Assembly: GCA_905212515.1 (NCBI GenBank)
Contig: CAJMEU010000054.1
Span: 1 to 16,396 of the forward strand
DNA: 16,396 nucleotides
Origin: an uncultured Oscillospiraceae bacterium
GTDB taxonomy: Bacteria; Bacillota; Clostridia; Oscillospirales; Ruminococcaceae
Direction: 5' to 3'
Position 1 is the stretch's first letter, and each line of letters begins with the position of its first letter. Positions 6,210 through 13,066 of this stretch are shown here, piece after piece. A program made the translations under genes and the position numbers. The notes under the pieces were generated by a model. The model worked only from the letters and a program-made list of their open reading frames with translations, was not told where the DNA came from and did no database searches.

Positions 6210-8153
6210 TCAGACGTCCAAATTGGCATATTGGGCATTGGCCTCGATGAACTCCTTGCGGGGCTCCACTTTGTCACCCATGAGGATACTGAATGTCTCG
6301 TCGGCCTTCATGGCGTCCTCGATGGTGATCTGCACGATCACGCGGTTGGCCGGGTCCATGGTGGTCTCCCACAGCTGCTCGGGGTTCATCTCGCCCAGGC
6401 CCTTGTAACCGCTTACCTTGGTGCCCTGGCCCATCTCTGTGCTGAGCTGCGTCATTTCCGGCTCGTTGAAGGCGTATTTCACTTGTTTGCCCTTCTGCAG
6501 CTTGAACAGCGGCGGCTGGGCGATATACACGTGGCCGTGCTCGATCAGCGGCCGCATAAAACGGAAGAAAAAGGTGAGCAGCAGCGTGCAGATATGGCTG
6601 CCGTCCACGTCCGCATCGGCCATGATGAATACCTTGTGGTAGCGCAGGCGGGAGATATCGAACTCGTCCCCAATGCCGCAGCCCAGGGCCTGGACCACGG
6701 GGGTCAGCTTGTCGTTGCCGTACACGCGGTCAATGCGGGCCTTTTCCACGTTCAGCATTTTGCCCCACAAGGGCAGGATGGCCTGGATGTTGGAATCGCG
6801 CCCCATCTTGGCGCTGCCGCCGGCGGAATCGCCCTCGACGATATAAATTTCAGTTTTGGAAGGGTCTTTTTCACGGCAGTCGGCCAGCTTGCCGGGCATG
6901 CGGTTGGTTTCCAGGGCCGATTTGCGGCGCACCAGCTCCCGGGCCTTTTTGGCAGCCTCGCGGGCGCGCTGGGCCTGCATGGCCTTCTCGTAGATGGCCT
7001 TGGCCACGGCCGGGTTCTCCTCAAAGAACTCCTTCAATTTGTCGTACACCATGCCGGAAACAAGGGTGCGCACCTCGGTGTTGCCCAATTTCGCCTTGGT
7101 CTGTCCCTCGAACTGGGCCTCGGTCAGCTTCACGCTGATGACGGCCGTCACGCCTTCGCGCACGTCCGAACCGGAGAGGTTGTCGTCTTTTTCCTTGATA
7201 TAGCCCTTCTCGCGGCCAAAATCGTTGAACACGCGGGTGAGGGCCATTTTAAAGCCCTCCTCGTGGGTGCCGCCGTCCGGCGTCTCCACATTGTTGGCAA
7301 AGGAATGCACCCGCTCGTTGAAGCTGTCGTTGTACTGCAGGGCCACCTCGGCCAGGGCGTCGCCCGCCTGGCCCTTCAGGTAGATGACCTCCGGATGAAG
7401 CACCTCCAGCTGATTCTGCTGGTTGATATACTCTACAAAGCTGCGGATGCCGCCCTCGTAGCACATGCTCTCGCGGGTGGGCTTCCCATCCGCATCCTCG
7501 TGGCCCGGGCGGTCGTCCGTCAGGGTGATGCGCACGCCGGCGTTGAGGAAGGCCTCCTCCCGCAGGCGGCGGTTCAAGGTCTCGTAGTCATATTCCAGCA
7601 CTTCGAACATCTCGGGGTCGGGCTTGAAGGCCACGATGGTGCCGGTGCCGCCCTCCACGGGGCCCTTGTCCTCCAGCGGGGCCACGGGCACGCCGCGCTC
7701 GAACCGCTGGTAATAAGCATGGCCGTCCCGGTGCACTTCCACCTCCAGCCACTCGGACAAAGCGTTCACCACCGACGCGCCCACGCCGTGCAGACCGCCG
7801 GATACCTTATAGCCGGAATTGTCGCCGCCGAACTTGCCGCCCGCGTGCAGGATGGTGTACACCACCGTCACCGCCGGGATGCCCAGCTTGGGCTGGATAT
7901 CCACGGGGATGCCGCGGCCGTTGTCCGACACTTTGATGATGTTGTCCGGCAGGATGGTCACTTCGATGTGGTCGCAGTAACCGGCCAGGGCCTCGTCCAC
8001 GCCGTTGTCCACGATCTCGTACACCAGGTGGTGCAGGCCCCGGGGGCCTGTGCTGCCGATGTACATGCCCGGGCGCTTGCGCACCGCCTCCAGGCCTTCC
8101 AGCACCTGGATCTGGCTGCCGTCGTATTCATGGTTGATTTTCTGTTCTGCCAT
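6210..8153 (-). CDS. gyrB: DNA gyrase subunit B
   Basis: The product (647 residues, usual length) is the ATPase subunit of gyrase. The GHKL ATP site shows EIVDNGVDEALAG (46-58, Asn50 for Mg), DNGRGIP (77-83) and GGLHGVGASVVNALS (119-133). The transducer domain has the QTKAKLGN lysine loop (351-358). The TOPRIM domain has EGDSAGG (440-446, catalytic Glu440) and DADVDGSHI (513-521, metal aspartates), and the end holds YKGLGEMNPEQLWETTM. The TOPRIM loop reads PLWGKMLNVEKA, with Trp463 where many gyrases have Arg or Lys; this looks like a lineage variant. GAGG lies about ten bases before the ATG. It follows remB by 38 bases. Confidence 0.98.
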   Translation of the reverse strand: MAEQKINHEYDGSQIQVLEGLEAVRKRPGMYIGSTGPRGLHHLVYEIVDNGVDEALAGYCDHIEVTILPDNIIKVSDNGRGIPVDIQPKLGIPAVTVVYTILHAGGKFGGDNSGYKVSGGLHGVGASVVNALSEWLEVEVHRDGHAYYQRFERGVPVAPLEDKGPVEGGTGTIVAFKPDPEMFEVLEYDYETLNRRLREEAFLNAGVRITLTDDRPGHEDADGKPTRESMCYEGGIRSFVEYINQQNQLEVLHPEVIYLKGQAGDALAEVALQYNDSFNERVHSFANNVETPDGGTHEEGFKMALTRVFNDFGREKGYIKEKDDNLSGSDVREGVTAVISVKLTEAQFEGQTKAKLGNTEVRTLVSGMVYDKLKEFFEENPAVAKAIYEKAMQAQRAREAAKKARELVRRKSALETNRMPGKLADCREKDPSKTEIYIVEGDSAGGSAKMGRDSNIQAILPLWGKMLNVEKARIDRVYGNDKLTPVVQALGCGIGDEFDISRLRYHKVFIMADADVDGSHICTLLLTFFFRFMRPLIEHGHVYIAQPPLFKLQKGKQVKYAFNEPEMTQLSTEMGQGTKVSGYKGLGEMNPEQLWETTMDPANRVIVQITIEDAMKADETFSILMGDKVEPRKEFIEANAQYANLDV

Positions 8154-8191
8154 TTGAATAACCTCGAGATTCTATTTTTTTGTGTAGATCC

Positions 8192-8446
8192 TTATTCGCT
8201 TAAAAAGCCGCTGCGCTTGAGCAGCGTGGCGGCGCTGATCTGGCTGATATACACCGCCGGGTGCTCGCCCAGGGTGACGATGAAGCTTTTGGGCAGTTCC
8301 ATGGACACATTCACCACCCGGTGCTCCTTTTCCGCACGGGCCAGGTACTCCCGCGTGCGCAGGGAACTGCTGGCGGTGTCCAGGTCGAAAATGCCCAAAA
8401 TATCGCGGGTGTGCACAATGATATCTTGCCCCAAATGGAGATACAT
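8192..8446 (-). CDS. remB: RemB-like small regulatory protein (DUF370 family)
   Basis: The product (84 residues) matches the short DUF370 family typified by Bacillus RemA and RemB (YlzA/YaaB), small DNA-binding proteins that control biofilm-matrix genes. Features include MYLHLGQDIIVHTRDILGIFDLD, a central RAEKEHRVVNVS and LPKSFIVTL, typical of the family core. It has no signal peptide or membrane segment. Its place between recF and gyrB is the same as that of remB (yaaB) in Bacillus, which supports RemB over RemA. A strong GGGAGG overlaps the recF TAG stop, and the gap is only 12 bases, so it is translated from the dnaN-recF transcript. Its role in this organism is not shown by the sequence. 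Confidence 0.88.
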   Translation of the reverse strand: MYLHLGQDIIVHTRDILGIFDLDTASSSLRTREYLARAEKEHRVVNVSMELPKSFIVTLGEHPAVYISQISAATLLKRSGFLSE

Positions 8447-8458
8447 AGGCTTTCCTCC

Positions 8459-9556
8459 CTATTTTTCCGTCAAACATCCGCCGTCCATGCGGTAGATTTT
8501 GCCGTCCGTGCGGGCAAAGGCCGCCTCGTCGCAGGCGGTGACGATGGTTTGCCGGTGTTCCATGCGGCTGAGCAGATAGGCCTGGCGGCTCTCGTCCAAT
8601 TCGCTGAGCACGTCGTCCAGCAGCATCACCGGATGTTCGCCCGTCACCTTTTGGGCGCCGGCGGCTTCGGCCAGTTTCAGGCTGAGCACCGCGCTGCGCT
8701 GCTGGCCTTGGCTGGCGTAAATTTTCGCCTCCCGGCCGTCCAGAATGAGGGAGAGATCTTCCCGATGGGGCCCCACGGTGCAAAATCCTGCGGCGATATC
8801 CCTTTGACGGCTGCGGCGGATGGCCTCGGCCAACCCCTCTTCGCCGCAGGATGACAGGTAAGCCAGGGAAAGCTGTTCGCGGCCCGCGGCGATATCCCGG
8901 TAGGTGGCGCACACGTCCTCGCGGATGAGGTCCAGGTATTCCTGCCTGCGGCGACTCACTTCGGCGCCGTACTCGGCCAGCTTTTCGTCGAACACATCCA
9001 ACAGCTGGGCCGCGCCGGCCGTTTGCCAATAGCTTTTCAGCAGGGCGTTTTTCTGCGCCACCTGCCGCGCATAGCGGCGGTACAGCGTCAGGTAGCCCGG
9101 GTATAATTGGCACAGGGCCGCGTCCAGAAAGCGGCGGCGCCCCTCCGGGCTGCCCTTGACCAAACTCAAATGTCCCGGGTCAAACACCACGGCGGTGAAC
9201 ACGCCGGCCAGATTGGTGGCCCGGCCGTAATCCACGCCGTTTACCTTGGCCGTGCGGCCCTTTTTCAGGCCCTGCTCCTCGCCCGCGGGCCCGGTGACAG
9301 CAATGCGGATGCGGCTGTCCTTGCCAAAGCCCTGCGTGTCCCCTTCCACAAGGGCAAAGGGTTCACCCTGGCGCACCAGTTCCGCGTCCTTGGCGCCGCG
9401 GAAACTTTTGGAGCCGGTCAGCAGCCACAGGGCCTCCAGCAGATTGGTTTTGCCCTGGCCGTTTTTGCCGCAGATGACAGTCAATTCCGGCGCCGGCTCG
9501 AACAAAGCCTGGCGGATATTGCGGTAATCCTGAACGGAAAAGCGGCTGACGATCAC
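8459..9556 (-). CDS. recF: DNA replication and repair protein RecF
   Basis: The product (365 residues, usual length) is an SMC/ABC-like ATPase that with RecO and RecR loads RecA at gapped or stalled replication sites. Walker A is GKNGQGKT (30-37), the ABC signature is SQGQQRS (282-288) and Walker B is MLLDDVLSELD (311-321). The N-terminal FSVQDYRNI is typical. I chose the GTG start at 9556: it overlaps the S4 gene's stop as GTGA, a translational-coupling arrangement, and puts the N-terminus at the family position. The frame is open further upstream to an ATG at 9634, but that extension lies over the S4 gene and has no conserved sequence. Confidence 0.96.
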   Translation of the reverse strand: MIVSRFSVQDYRNIRQALFEPAPELTVICGKNGQGKTNLLEALWLLTGSKSFRGAKDAELVRQGEPFALVEGDTQGFGKDSRIRIAVTGPAGEEQGLKKGRTAKVNGVDYGRATNLAGVFTAVVFDPGHLSLVKGSPEGRRRFLDAALCQLYPGYLTLYRRYARQVAQKNALLKSYWQTAGAAQLLDVFDEKLAEYGAEVSRRRQEYLDLIREDVCATYRDIAAGREQLSLAYLSSCGEEGLAEAIRRSRQRDIAAGFCTVGPHREDLSLILDGREAKIYASQGQQRSAVLSLKLAEAAGAQKVTGEHPVMLLDDVLSELDESRQAYLLSRMEHRQTIVTACDEAAFARTDGKIYRMDGGCLTEK

Positions 9557-9762
9557 GGCGCCGTCACCTCGACGGTTTGGCCATTGTACTCGGCCTTGTC
9601 GCCGGGGCGCATTTTTTTGCCGCGCATGGTGCACACTTCGCCGTTCACCTGTACCAGACCCTGCTGCACGGCCTCTTTGGCTTCGCCGCCCGTTTCACAC
9701 AGGCCGGCGAATTTCAGCAGTGCGTCCAGTTTGATGAATTCCGTGTGGATGCTTATTTCCAT
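9553..9762 (-). CDS. S4-domain RNA-binding protein, YaaA type
   Basis: The product (69 residues) is essentially one S4 RNA-binding fold: IKLDALLKFAGLCETGGEAKEAVQQGLVQVNGEV then a basic RGKKMRPGD. Family members lie between dnaN and recF in many Firmicutes (yaaA in Bacillus) and have been linked to ribosome assembly or association; that role is family knowledge and not seen here. The gene starts ten bases after the dnaN stop. GAGGGG overlaps that stop as its ribosome-binding site. Its own stop overlaps the recF start. The tight packing indicates co-translation with dnaN and recF. yaaA is used for an unrelated gene in E. coli, so I leave the symbol empty. Confidence 0.92.
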   Translation of the reverse strand: MEISIHTEFIKLDALLKFAGLCETGGEAKEAVQQGLVQVNGEVCTMRGKKMRPGDKAEYNGQTVEVTAP

Positions 9763-9772
9763 GTTCCGCCCC

Positions 9773-10873
9773 TCAATCGTTTTTGAACCGCACGGGCAGC
9801 ACCAGGAACAGGAACTCCTCGCTGTCCACGGGCCGCACCTTCACCGGGGAGAGGGGGCCGGAGATCTCGAACAGAAGCTTGTCGCAATGGGAATTGCGCA
9901 GCGCGTCCAGCAGATAGCGGTTGTTGAAGCCGATCTCCACCGGCGCGCCCTCGATCTTGGCCTCCAGCTCGTCCACCACTTTGCCCAGCACGGTTTGGCA
10001 GCGCACGGTAATGTTGCCGTCAAAGGTGACGCGCAGGGGGTTTTTCAGCCGCTCGGTGATGATGAGGCTGGCGCGCTCGATCACGTAGATGAAATCCCGC
10101 ACATCCACCACCACGTTGGTTTTGCTGCCCTCGGGGATTACGCGCTTATAATCGAGGAATTCACCCTCGATCAACCGGCTGATGACCGTGTAGCTTTTGG
10201 TGGAAAAAACCACGAAACGGCGGTTGGCGGCCACGTGTACCACCTCGTCCTCCTCGCCGAACAGTTTCACTGTTTCGCTGATGGTCTTGGCGGGGATGAT
10301 GACGTCGATGTCCTTGGTGGCGGCGATGGGCCGCTCGGTGATGGCCAGGCGGTAGCCGTCCAGGGCCACGATGGTCAATTTTTCTTTTTCAATGCGGAAC
10401 AGCTCGCCGGTGTGGGCGGGTTTTTTGTCGTCCAACGACACGGCGTAAATGGTGGTCTCCACCATCTGGCGCAACTCCTCAGTGGGCATGTCGAACGTGG
10501 GTTCGGCGCCCGTGTTGGGCAGGGAAGGGAAGTCCCCGGGGTTCAGGCCCATGATGTCGTATTCCGTGATGCCGCCCTTGACGGTGGCCGCGCCGGAGTC
10601 CAGGCTGACGATCTCCACCTCCTCAGTGGGCAGGCGGCGCACCATGTCGCCCAGCAGTTTGGCCGAAAGGACGGCTTCGCCCGGTTCCTGCACATTGGCT
10701 TCGATCTGGGTGGTGATGGCCATCTCCAGGTCGTAGCCGGTCAGGGTCAGAGTGAAGCCTTCAGCTTTCATATAAATGCCTTCCAGCACGGGAATGCTGC
10801 CGCGCTGGCTGACGGCTTTCGATACGCCAAGCACGGCATTTGTCAGTAACGTCTTGTCACAGATCAGTTTCAT
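9773..10873 (-). CDS. dnaN: DNA polymerase III beta subunit (sliding clamp)
   Basis: The product (366 residues, the usual length) forms the ring-shaped dimer that tethers DNA polymerase III to DNA. The first of three repeated clamp domains begins MKLICDKTLLTNAVLGVSKAV and contains GYDLEMAI. The C-terminus LVLPVRFKND fits the family's end, where the hydrophobic binding cleft for polymerase and other clamp-binding proteins is completed (usual ending MPVR or LPVR). It starts at an ATG with GAGGAAG upstream at four bases' spacing. The 264-base leader between dnaA and dnaN is the proposed oriC. It heads a packed cluster (S4, recF, remB, gyrB, gyrA). Confidence 0.97.
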   Translation of the reverse strand: MKLICDKTLLTNAVLGVSKAVSQRGSIPVLEGIYMKAEGFTLTLTGYDLEMAITTQIEANVQEPGEAVLSAKLLGDMVRRLPTEEVEIVSLDSGAATVKGGITEYDIMGLNPGDFPSLPNTGAEPTFDMPTEELRQMVETTIYAVSLDDKKPAHTGELFRIEKEKLTIVALDGYRLAITERPIAATKDIDVIIPAKTISETVKLFGEEDEVVHVAANRRFVVFSTKSYTVISRLIEGEFLDYKRVIPEGSKTNVVVDVRDFIYVIERASLIITERLKNPLRVTFDGNITVRCQTVLGKVVDELEAKIEGAPVEIGFNNRYLLDALRNSHCDKLLFEISGPLSPVKVRPVDSEEFLFLVLPVRFKND

Positions 10874-10926
10874 GGTGCTTCCTCGCTTTTTTCAAAAATT
10901 TCTCCTTAAGAGAGATACTTTTATCG

Positions 10927-10938
10927 TAGTAGTAATAG
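10927..10938 (+). promoter_or_regulatory. DnaA-trio block (unwinding element of oriC)
   Basis: TAG TAG TAA TAG lies four bases (AGGC) from the nearest DnaA-box-like site. Read 3' to 5' away from the boxes it is GAT-AAT-GAT-GAT, the published DnaA-trio pattern on which DnaA filaments form on single-stranded DNA. The AT-rich stretch at 10897-10926 beyond it is the likely opening site. Confidence 0.75.
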
Positions 10939-10942
10939 AGGC

Positions 10943-10959
10943 CGTGGAAAAGTGGAAAA
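10943..10959 (-). promoter_or_regulatory. Tandem DnaA-box pair next to the DnaA-trio
   Basis: TTTTCCACT and TTTTCCACG on the minus strand are head-to-tail and share one base. Their adjacency to the trio block matches the two boxes that anchor the helicase-loading filament in Bacillus. Confidence 0.7.
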
Positions 10960-11028
10960 GCTGTCACGGGGCTTTTGTTCCCGCGGTCCGGGCTGGTTTT
11001 ATGCGCTGTTAAAATCCTCGGGAAAATT

Positions 11029-11107
11029 TGTGGACATTGTTGAAAAAGTTTTTGCCGCGCAGTTTTTGCCGGGTTTTCCCCGTTGAAAAAGAACAATATG
11101 TTGAAAA
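11029..11107 (-). promoter_or_regulatory. Distal DnaA-box-like cluster
   Basis: Four sites lie in one orientation on the minus strand: TTTTCAACA (11107-11099), TTTTCAACG (11089-11081), TTTTCAACA (11046-11038) and ATGTCCACA (11037-11029, directly adjacent). Three deviate from consensus by A for C at the fifth-sixth position, so binding may be weak. Confidence 0.55.
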
Positions 11108-11137
11108 CCCGGGTTATTTTGTCAGTCTGAAATGCCC

Positions 11138-12442
11138 TCAGGTGCGCACATTTTTCACGATGTCCTCCACGGTCTCCCGCAAATGGCTGTCCATGTCCAG
11201 TTTTTTTTGCAGGCTGTTGATGGAGTACACCACCGTGGAGTGGTCCCGGCCGCCGAATTCGCTGCCGATGTCCTCCATGCTCAGGCCCGTGATCTCGCGC
11301 ACGACGTACATGGCCACCTGCCGCGCGCCAGAAAGATTTGCCCGCCGCACCGGCCCGCGCAGGGCGTCCGGTGTGGTGTTGTAGGTGCGCGCCACCTCGC
11401 TGAGGATCTTCTCCACCGTGACGGGCACGGGCTGGCTCTCGCTCAAAATATCCTTGATGGCGTTCTGCGCCGCACCGATGACCGGCTGGATGCCCTCCAG
11501 CTTGCGGTAGGCGTCCAGTTTTTTCACCGCGCCCTCCAGCTGGCGGATGTTGTTTTTCAGCCGGTTGGCGATGTATTCGGCCACGTCGTCCGGCATATCC
11601 AGGCCCAGGGAGTCGGCCTTGCGGCGGATGATGGCCACCCGCGTTTCAAAATCCGGCGGCTGGATGTCCGCGATGAGGCCCATCTCGAACCGGGTGCGCA
11701 GGCGCTCCTCCAGGCTTTTGATCTCCCGCGGGGGCCGGTCGGACGCCAGGACGATCTGCTTGTCCGCATTGTACAGCGTGTTGAACGTGTGGAAAAATTC
11801 TTCCTGGGTGGATTCTTTGCCGCCGATGAACTGGATATCGTCCACCAGCAACACGTCGGCCGCCCGGTATTTGTTGTGGAACTCAGCCGTGGTGTTGTCG
11901 TGGATGGCGCTGATGATTTCGTTGGTGAATTTTTCACCGTCCACGTACACGATGTTGAAATCCGGGTGGTTCTTGGTGACCTCCACCTTGATGGCGTTCA
12001 ACAGGTGGGTCTTGCCCAGGCCGCTGCCGCCCCAAATGAACAAGGGGTTATAGGCCCCCGAGGGGTTGGCCGCCACGGCCTGTGCGGCCGCGTGGGCGAA
12101 CTTGTTGGTGGAGCCCACAATGAAATTGTCGAAGGTGATGGTTCCTGCGCCCAGTGCGGGCACGTCCTGGTCGCTCTCGGGCAGGTCGGGCTGGGGCGCG
12201 GGCGTCACCAGCTTGATCTCCGTCTCGAAGCCCAGTAATTCACGGAAGGCGTCGGACAAAAGGTCTAAGTAGCGCTTTTCCAGTGTATTCTTCACAAACT
12301 CGCTGCGAACTTGCAGCACGGCGCTGGTTCCGTCGAAGGAGACAGGCTCGATATCCTTGAGGAATAAGTCGTAAGTGGCCTGTACCACGCGCTCTTTGCA
12401 GTAGTCCTTCACCGCTGCAAAAACCTCGTTGAATGAATTCAT
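11138..12442 (-). CDS. dnaA: Chromosomal replication initiator protein DnaA
   Basis: The product (434 residues) binds DnaA boxes, melts oriC and recruits the helicase. Domain I is residues 1-80. Domain II is a short Pro/Asp-rich linker (about 81-100). The AAA+ domain III has Walker A GGSGLGKT (138-145), Walker B VLLVDDIQF (197-205) and the sensor-1 strand VLASDRPP (231-238). Domain IV carries the DnaA signature GGRDHSTVVYSI (397-408), which reads box DNA. I chose the ATG at 12442 because it gives the family N-terminus; the open frame extends 25 codons upstream, but those overlap the promoter. The ribosome-binding site is weak (GGGAGTGG about 13 bases upstream). A consensus-like promoter lies 47 bases upstream, and the oriC boxes lie downstream. 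Confidence 0.98.
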   Translation of the reverse strand: MNSFNEVFAAVKDYCKERVVQATYDLFLKDIEPVSFDGTSAVLQVRSEFVKNTLEKRYLDLLSDAFRELLGFETEIKLVTPAPQPDLPESDQDVPALGAGTITFDNFIVGSTNKFAHAAAQAVAANPSGAYNPLFIWGGSGLGKTHLLNAIKVEVTKNHPDFNIVYVDGEKFTNEIISAIHDNTTAEFHNKYRAADVLLVDDIQFIGGKESTQEEFFHTFNTLYNADKQIVLASDRPPREIKSLEERLRTRFEMGLIADIQPPDFETRVAIIRRKADSLGLDMPDDVAEYIANRLKNNIRQLEGAVKKLDAYRKLEGIQPVIGAAQNAIKDILSESQPVPVTVEKILSEVARTYNTTPDALRGPVRRANLSGARQVAMYVVREITGLSMEDIGSEFGGRDHSTVVYSINSLQKKLDMDSHLRETVEDIVKNVRT

Positions 12443-12488
12443 AAACTGCGTTTCCACTCCCAGAAAAAAGATAAAACAATACGAAAAT

Positions 12489-12517
12489 ATTATACCATAG
12501 TTTGGGCGTAATGACAA
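12489..12517 (-). promoter_or_regulatory. dnaA promoter
   Basis: On the minus strand TTGTCA (12517-12512) and a perfect TATAAT (12494-12489) are separated by 17 bp. The predicted start is near 12482, giving a leader of about 40 bases. No clear DnaA box overlaps it, so autorepression by DnaA is not evident. Confidence 0.85.
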
Positions 12518-12545
12518 ATGAAAATCCCATTATATTTGTAATAAT

Positions 12546-12570
12546 AAAAAATAGCCTGCGGCTATTTTTT
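12546..12570 (+). terminator. Perfect terminator-like hairpin in the divergent region
   Basis: AAAAAATAGCC (12546-12556) pairs with GGCTATTTTTT (12560-12570) around TGC. The A-tract, stem and T-tract layout would work on both strands; on the minus strand it could insulate the dnaA promoter from antisense transcription coming from the right. Confidence 0.6.
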
Positions 12571-12622
12571 CGGCTATGTGGGCCATCCTTGGTTCACAGC
12601 CATAAAGATCAGTTTTTTCATC
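12546..12622 (+). repeat. Dispersed terminator-plus-tail element, copy B
   Basis: An 11-bp hairpin is followed by CGGCTATGTGGGCCATCCTTGG, a variable stretch, CAGCCATAAAGATCAG and a T-run. It aligns with copies A (721-797) and C (3034-3120) read on their minus strands. No plus-strand gene ends just upstream, since dnaA diverges, so it is not explained as a gene's terminator. Confidence 0.7.
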
Positions 12623-12715
12623 ATAAACGATCAACCTTTGTGCAAACCGCGCCGGACCGTTTGGACCGGGCGCCGGGTATGGGGGAAAATCCAGGCGGGC
12701 CGATGCAAAAAAAGG

Positions 12716-12745
12716 TTGACAAACCGCCCTTTTGTAAGGTATACT
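12716..12745 (+). promoter_or_regulatory. rpmH operon promoter
   Basis: A perfect TTGACA (12716-12721) and TATACT (12740-12745) have an 18-bp spacer. The predicted start is near 12752, about 90 bases before rpmH. It is among the strongest-looking promoters here, consistent with expression of a ribosomal protein and the downstream RNase P and membrane-insertion genes. Confidence 0.88.
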
Positions 12746-12761
12746 CTTAATTTGCAAGGTT

Positions 12762-12822
12762 GTCCCCACAGTTTTTGTGGGACTGTTGTGATAAACCAAA
12801 ACCGTTCCACAATATCTTGTGG
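12762..12822 (+). other. Two hairpins in the rpmH leader
   Basis: The first pairs GTCCCCACA with TGTGGGAC (12762-12783, one bulged C). The second is a perfect CCACAA / TTGTGG (12807-12822, loop TATC) ending six bases before the AAAGGAGG ribosome-binding site. They could tune L34 translation or mRNA stability; no ligand or protein is indicated. Confidence 0.5.
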
Positions 12823-12841
12823 CATCAAAGGAGGAACCACC

Positions 12842-12976
12842 ATGAAACGTACTTTCCAGCCGAAAAAGCGCCACCGCGCTGTCAAGCACGGCTTCCTGGC
12901 CCGCATGAAAAGCGTGGGCGGCCGCCGCGTGCTGACTGCCCGCCGCCGCAAAGGCCGCAAAAGCCTGGCCGCCTGA
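12842..12976 (+). CDS. rpmH: 50S ribosomal protein L34
   Basis: The product (44 residues, usual length) is a small, very basic protein of the large ribosomal subunit. The sequence begins MKRTFQPKKRHRAVKHGF, and MKSVGGRRVLTARRRKGR is the family's core. AAAGGAGG stands seven bases before the ATG, a near-perfect ribosome-binding site. It is the first gene of the rpmH-rnpA-yidD-yidC-jag operon, as in most bacteria. The last ~29 bases of the gene and flank reappear 157 bases downstream with one mismatch. The spacer to rnpA is 300 bases, longer than usual and full of hairpins, which may let L34 be made in excess over RnpA. Confidence 0.98.
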   Translation: MKRTFQPKKRHRAVKHGFLARMKSVGGRRVLTARRRKGRKSLAA

Positions 12977-12984
12977 GCTGTCTT
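12956..12984 (+). repeat. Direct repeat copy 1 (3' end of rpmH)
   Basis: These 29 bases cover the last codons and stop of rpmH plus eight bases beyond. They match 13113-13141 at 28 of 29 positions (G at 12971 against T at 13128). Confidence 0.9.
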
Positions 12985-12994
12985 GTCAACAAGA

Positions 12995-13025
12995 GGGCCC
13001 CGAAAGGCCCACAGCTTTGGTTTTT
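12995..13025 (+). terminator. Possible attenuator after rpmH
   Basis: GGGCC (12995-12999) pairs with GGCCC (13006-13010) across CCGAAA, and a T-rich stretch ends in five T at 13021-13025. The stem is short and the T-run is ten bases away, so only partial termination, if any, is expected. Confidence 0.35.
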
Positions 13026-13026
13026 G

Positions 13027-13061
13027 TTCGTTTTGCGCCGCTCAAAGCAGCGCAAAACGAA
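13027..13061 (+). other. 12-bp stem-loop in the rpmH-rnpA spacer
   Basis: TTCGTTTTGCGC (13027-13038) pairs perfectly with GCGCAAAACGAA (13050-13061) around an 11-base loop. The strength of the stem and lack of coding sequence suggest an RNA structure or the relic of a small inserted repeat. Confidence 0.7.
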
Positions 13062-13066
13062 AGGCC

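Larger units (their letters stand above)
10874..11137 (-). other. oriC: Chromosomal replication origin (oriC), dnaA-dnaN intergenic region
   Basis: This gap has no gene. On the minus strand, in dnaA-to-dnaN order, it contains TTTTCAACA (11107-11099), TTTTCAACG (11089-11081), TTTTCAACA (11046-11038), ATGTCCACA (11037-11029), TTTTCCACT (10959-10951) and TTTTCCACG (10951-10943). All are in one orientation and resemble the DnaA box TTATCCACA. The last pair is followed by a short GC spacer, a block of CTA/TTA triplets and then AT-rich DNA up to the dnaN ribosome-binding site. This is the same order as the Bacillus subtilis unwinding region. The individual boxes are degenerate; their clustering and order carry the call. 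Confidence 0.8.
12443..12841. other. dnaA-rpmH divergent intergenic region (gene-free)
   Basis: These 399 bases hold the dnaA promoter (12489-12517), a very AT-rich segment (about 12466-12555), element copy B (12546-12622), a stretch with no recognisable feature (12623-12715) and the rpmH promoter and leader. ORFs crossing it are not credible genes. In Bacillus the equivalent region holds part of the bipartite origin; I find no convincing DnaA-box cluster here. Confidence 0.7.

Noticed and set aside
3554..8495. Very long plus-strand open frames opposite gyrA and gyrB (up to 876 codons)
   Set aside because: They are antisense to unmistakable gyrase genes, have His/Ala/Gly/Val-rich low-complexity translations typical of GC-rich shadows, and lack ribosome-binding sites.
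9557..9634. Upstream ATG start for recF (26 extra residues)
   Set aside because: The extension overlaps the S4 gene and is unlike RecF N-termini; the GTG overlapping the S4 stop gives the expected start.
12761..12822. CCCCACA and TTCCACAA sites as DnaA boxes upstream of rpmH
   Set aside because: They match the consensus poorly at the TTAT part and are better explained as arms of two hairpins.
12530..12889. A 119-codon minus-strand frame in the dnaA-rpmH region whose end resembles a peptide encoded near 740-800
   Set aside because: The resemblance comes from the shared DNA element (copies A and B), including its hairpin. There is no ribosome-binding site and the frame runs antisense into rpmH.
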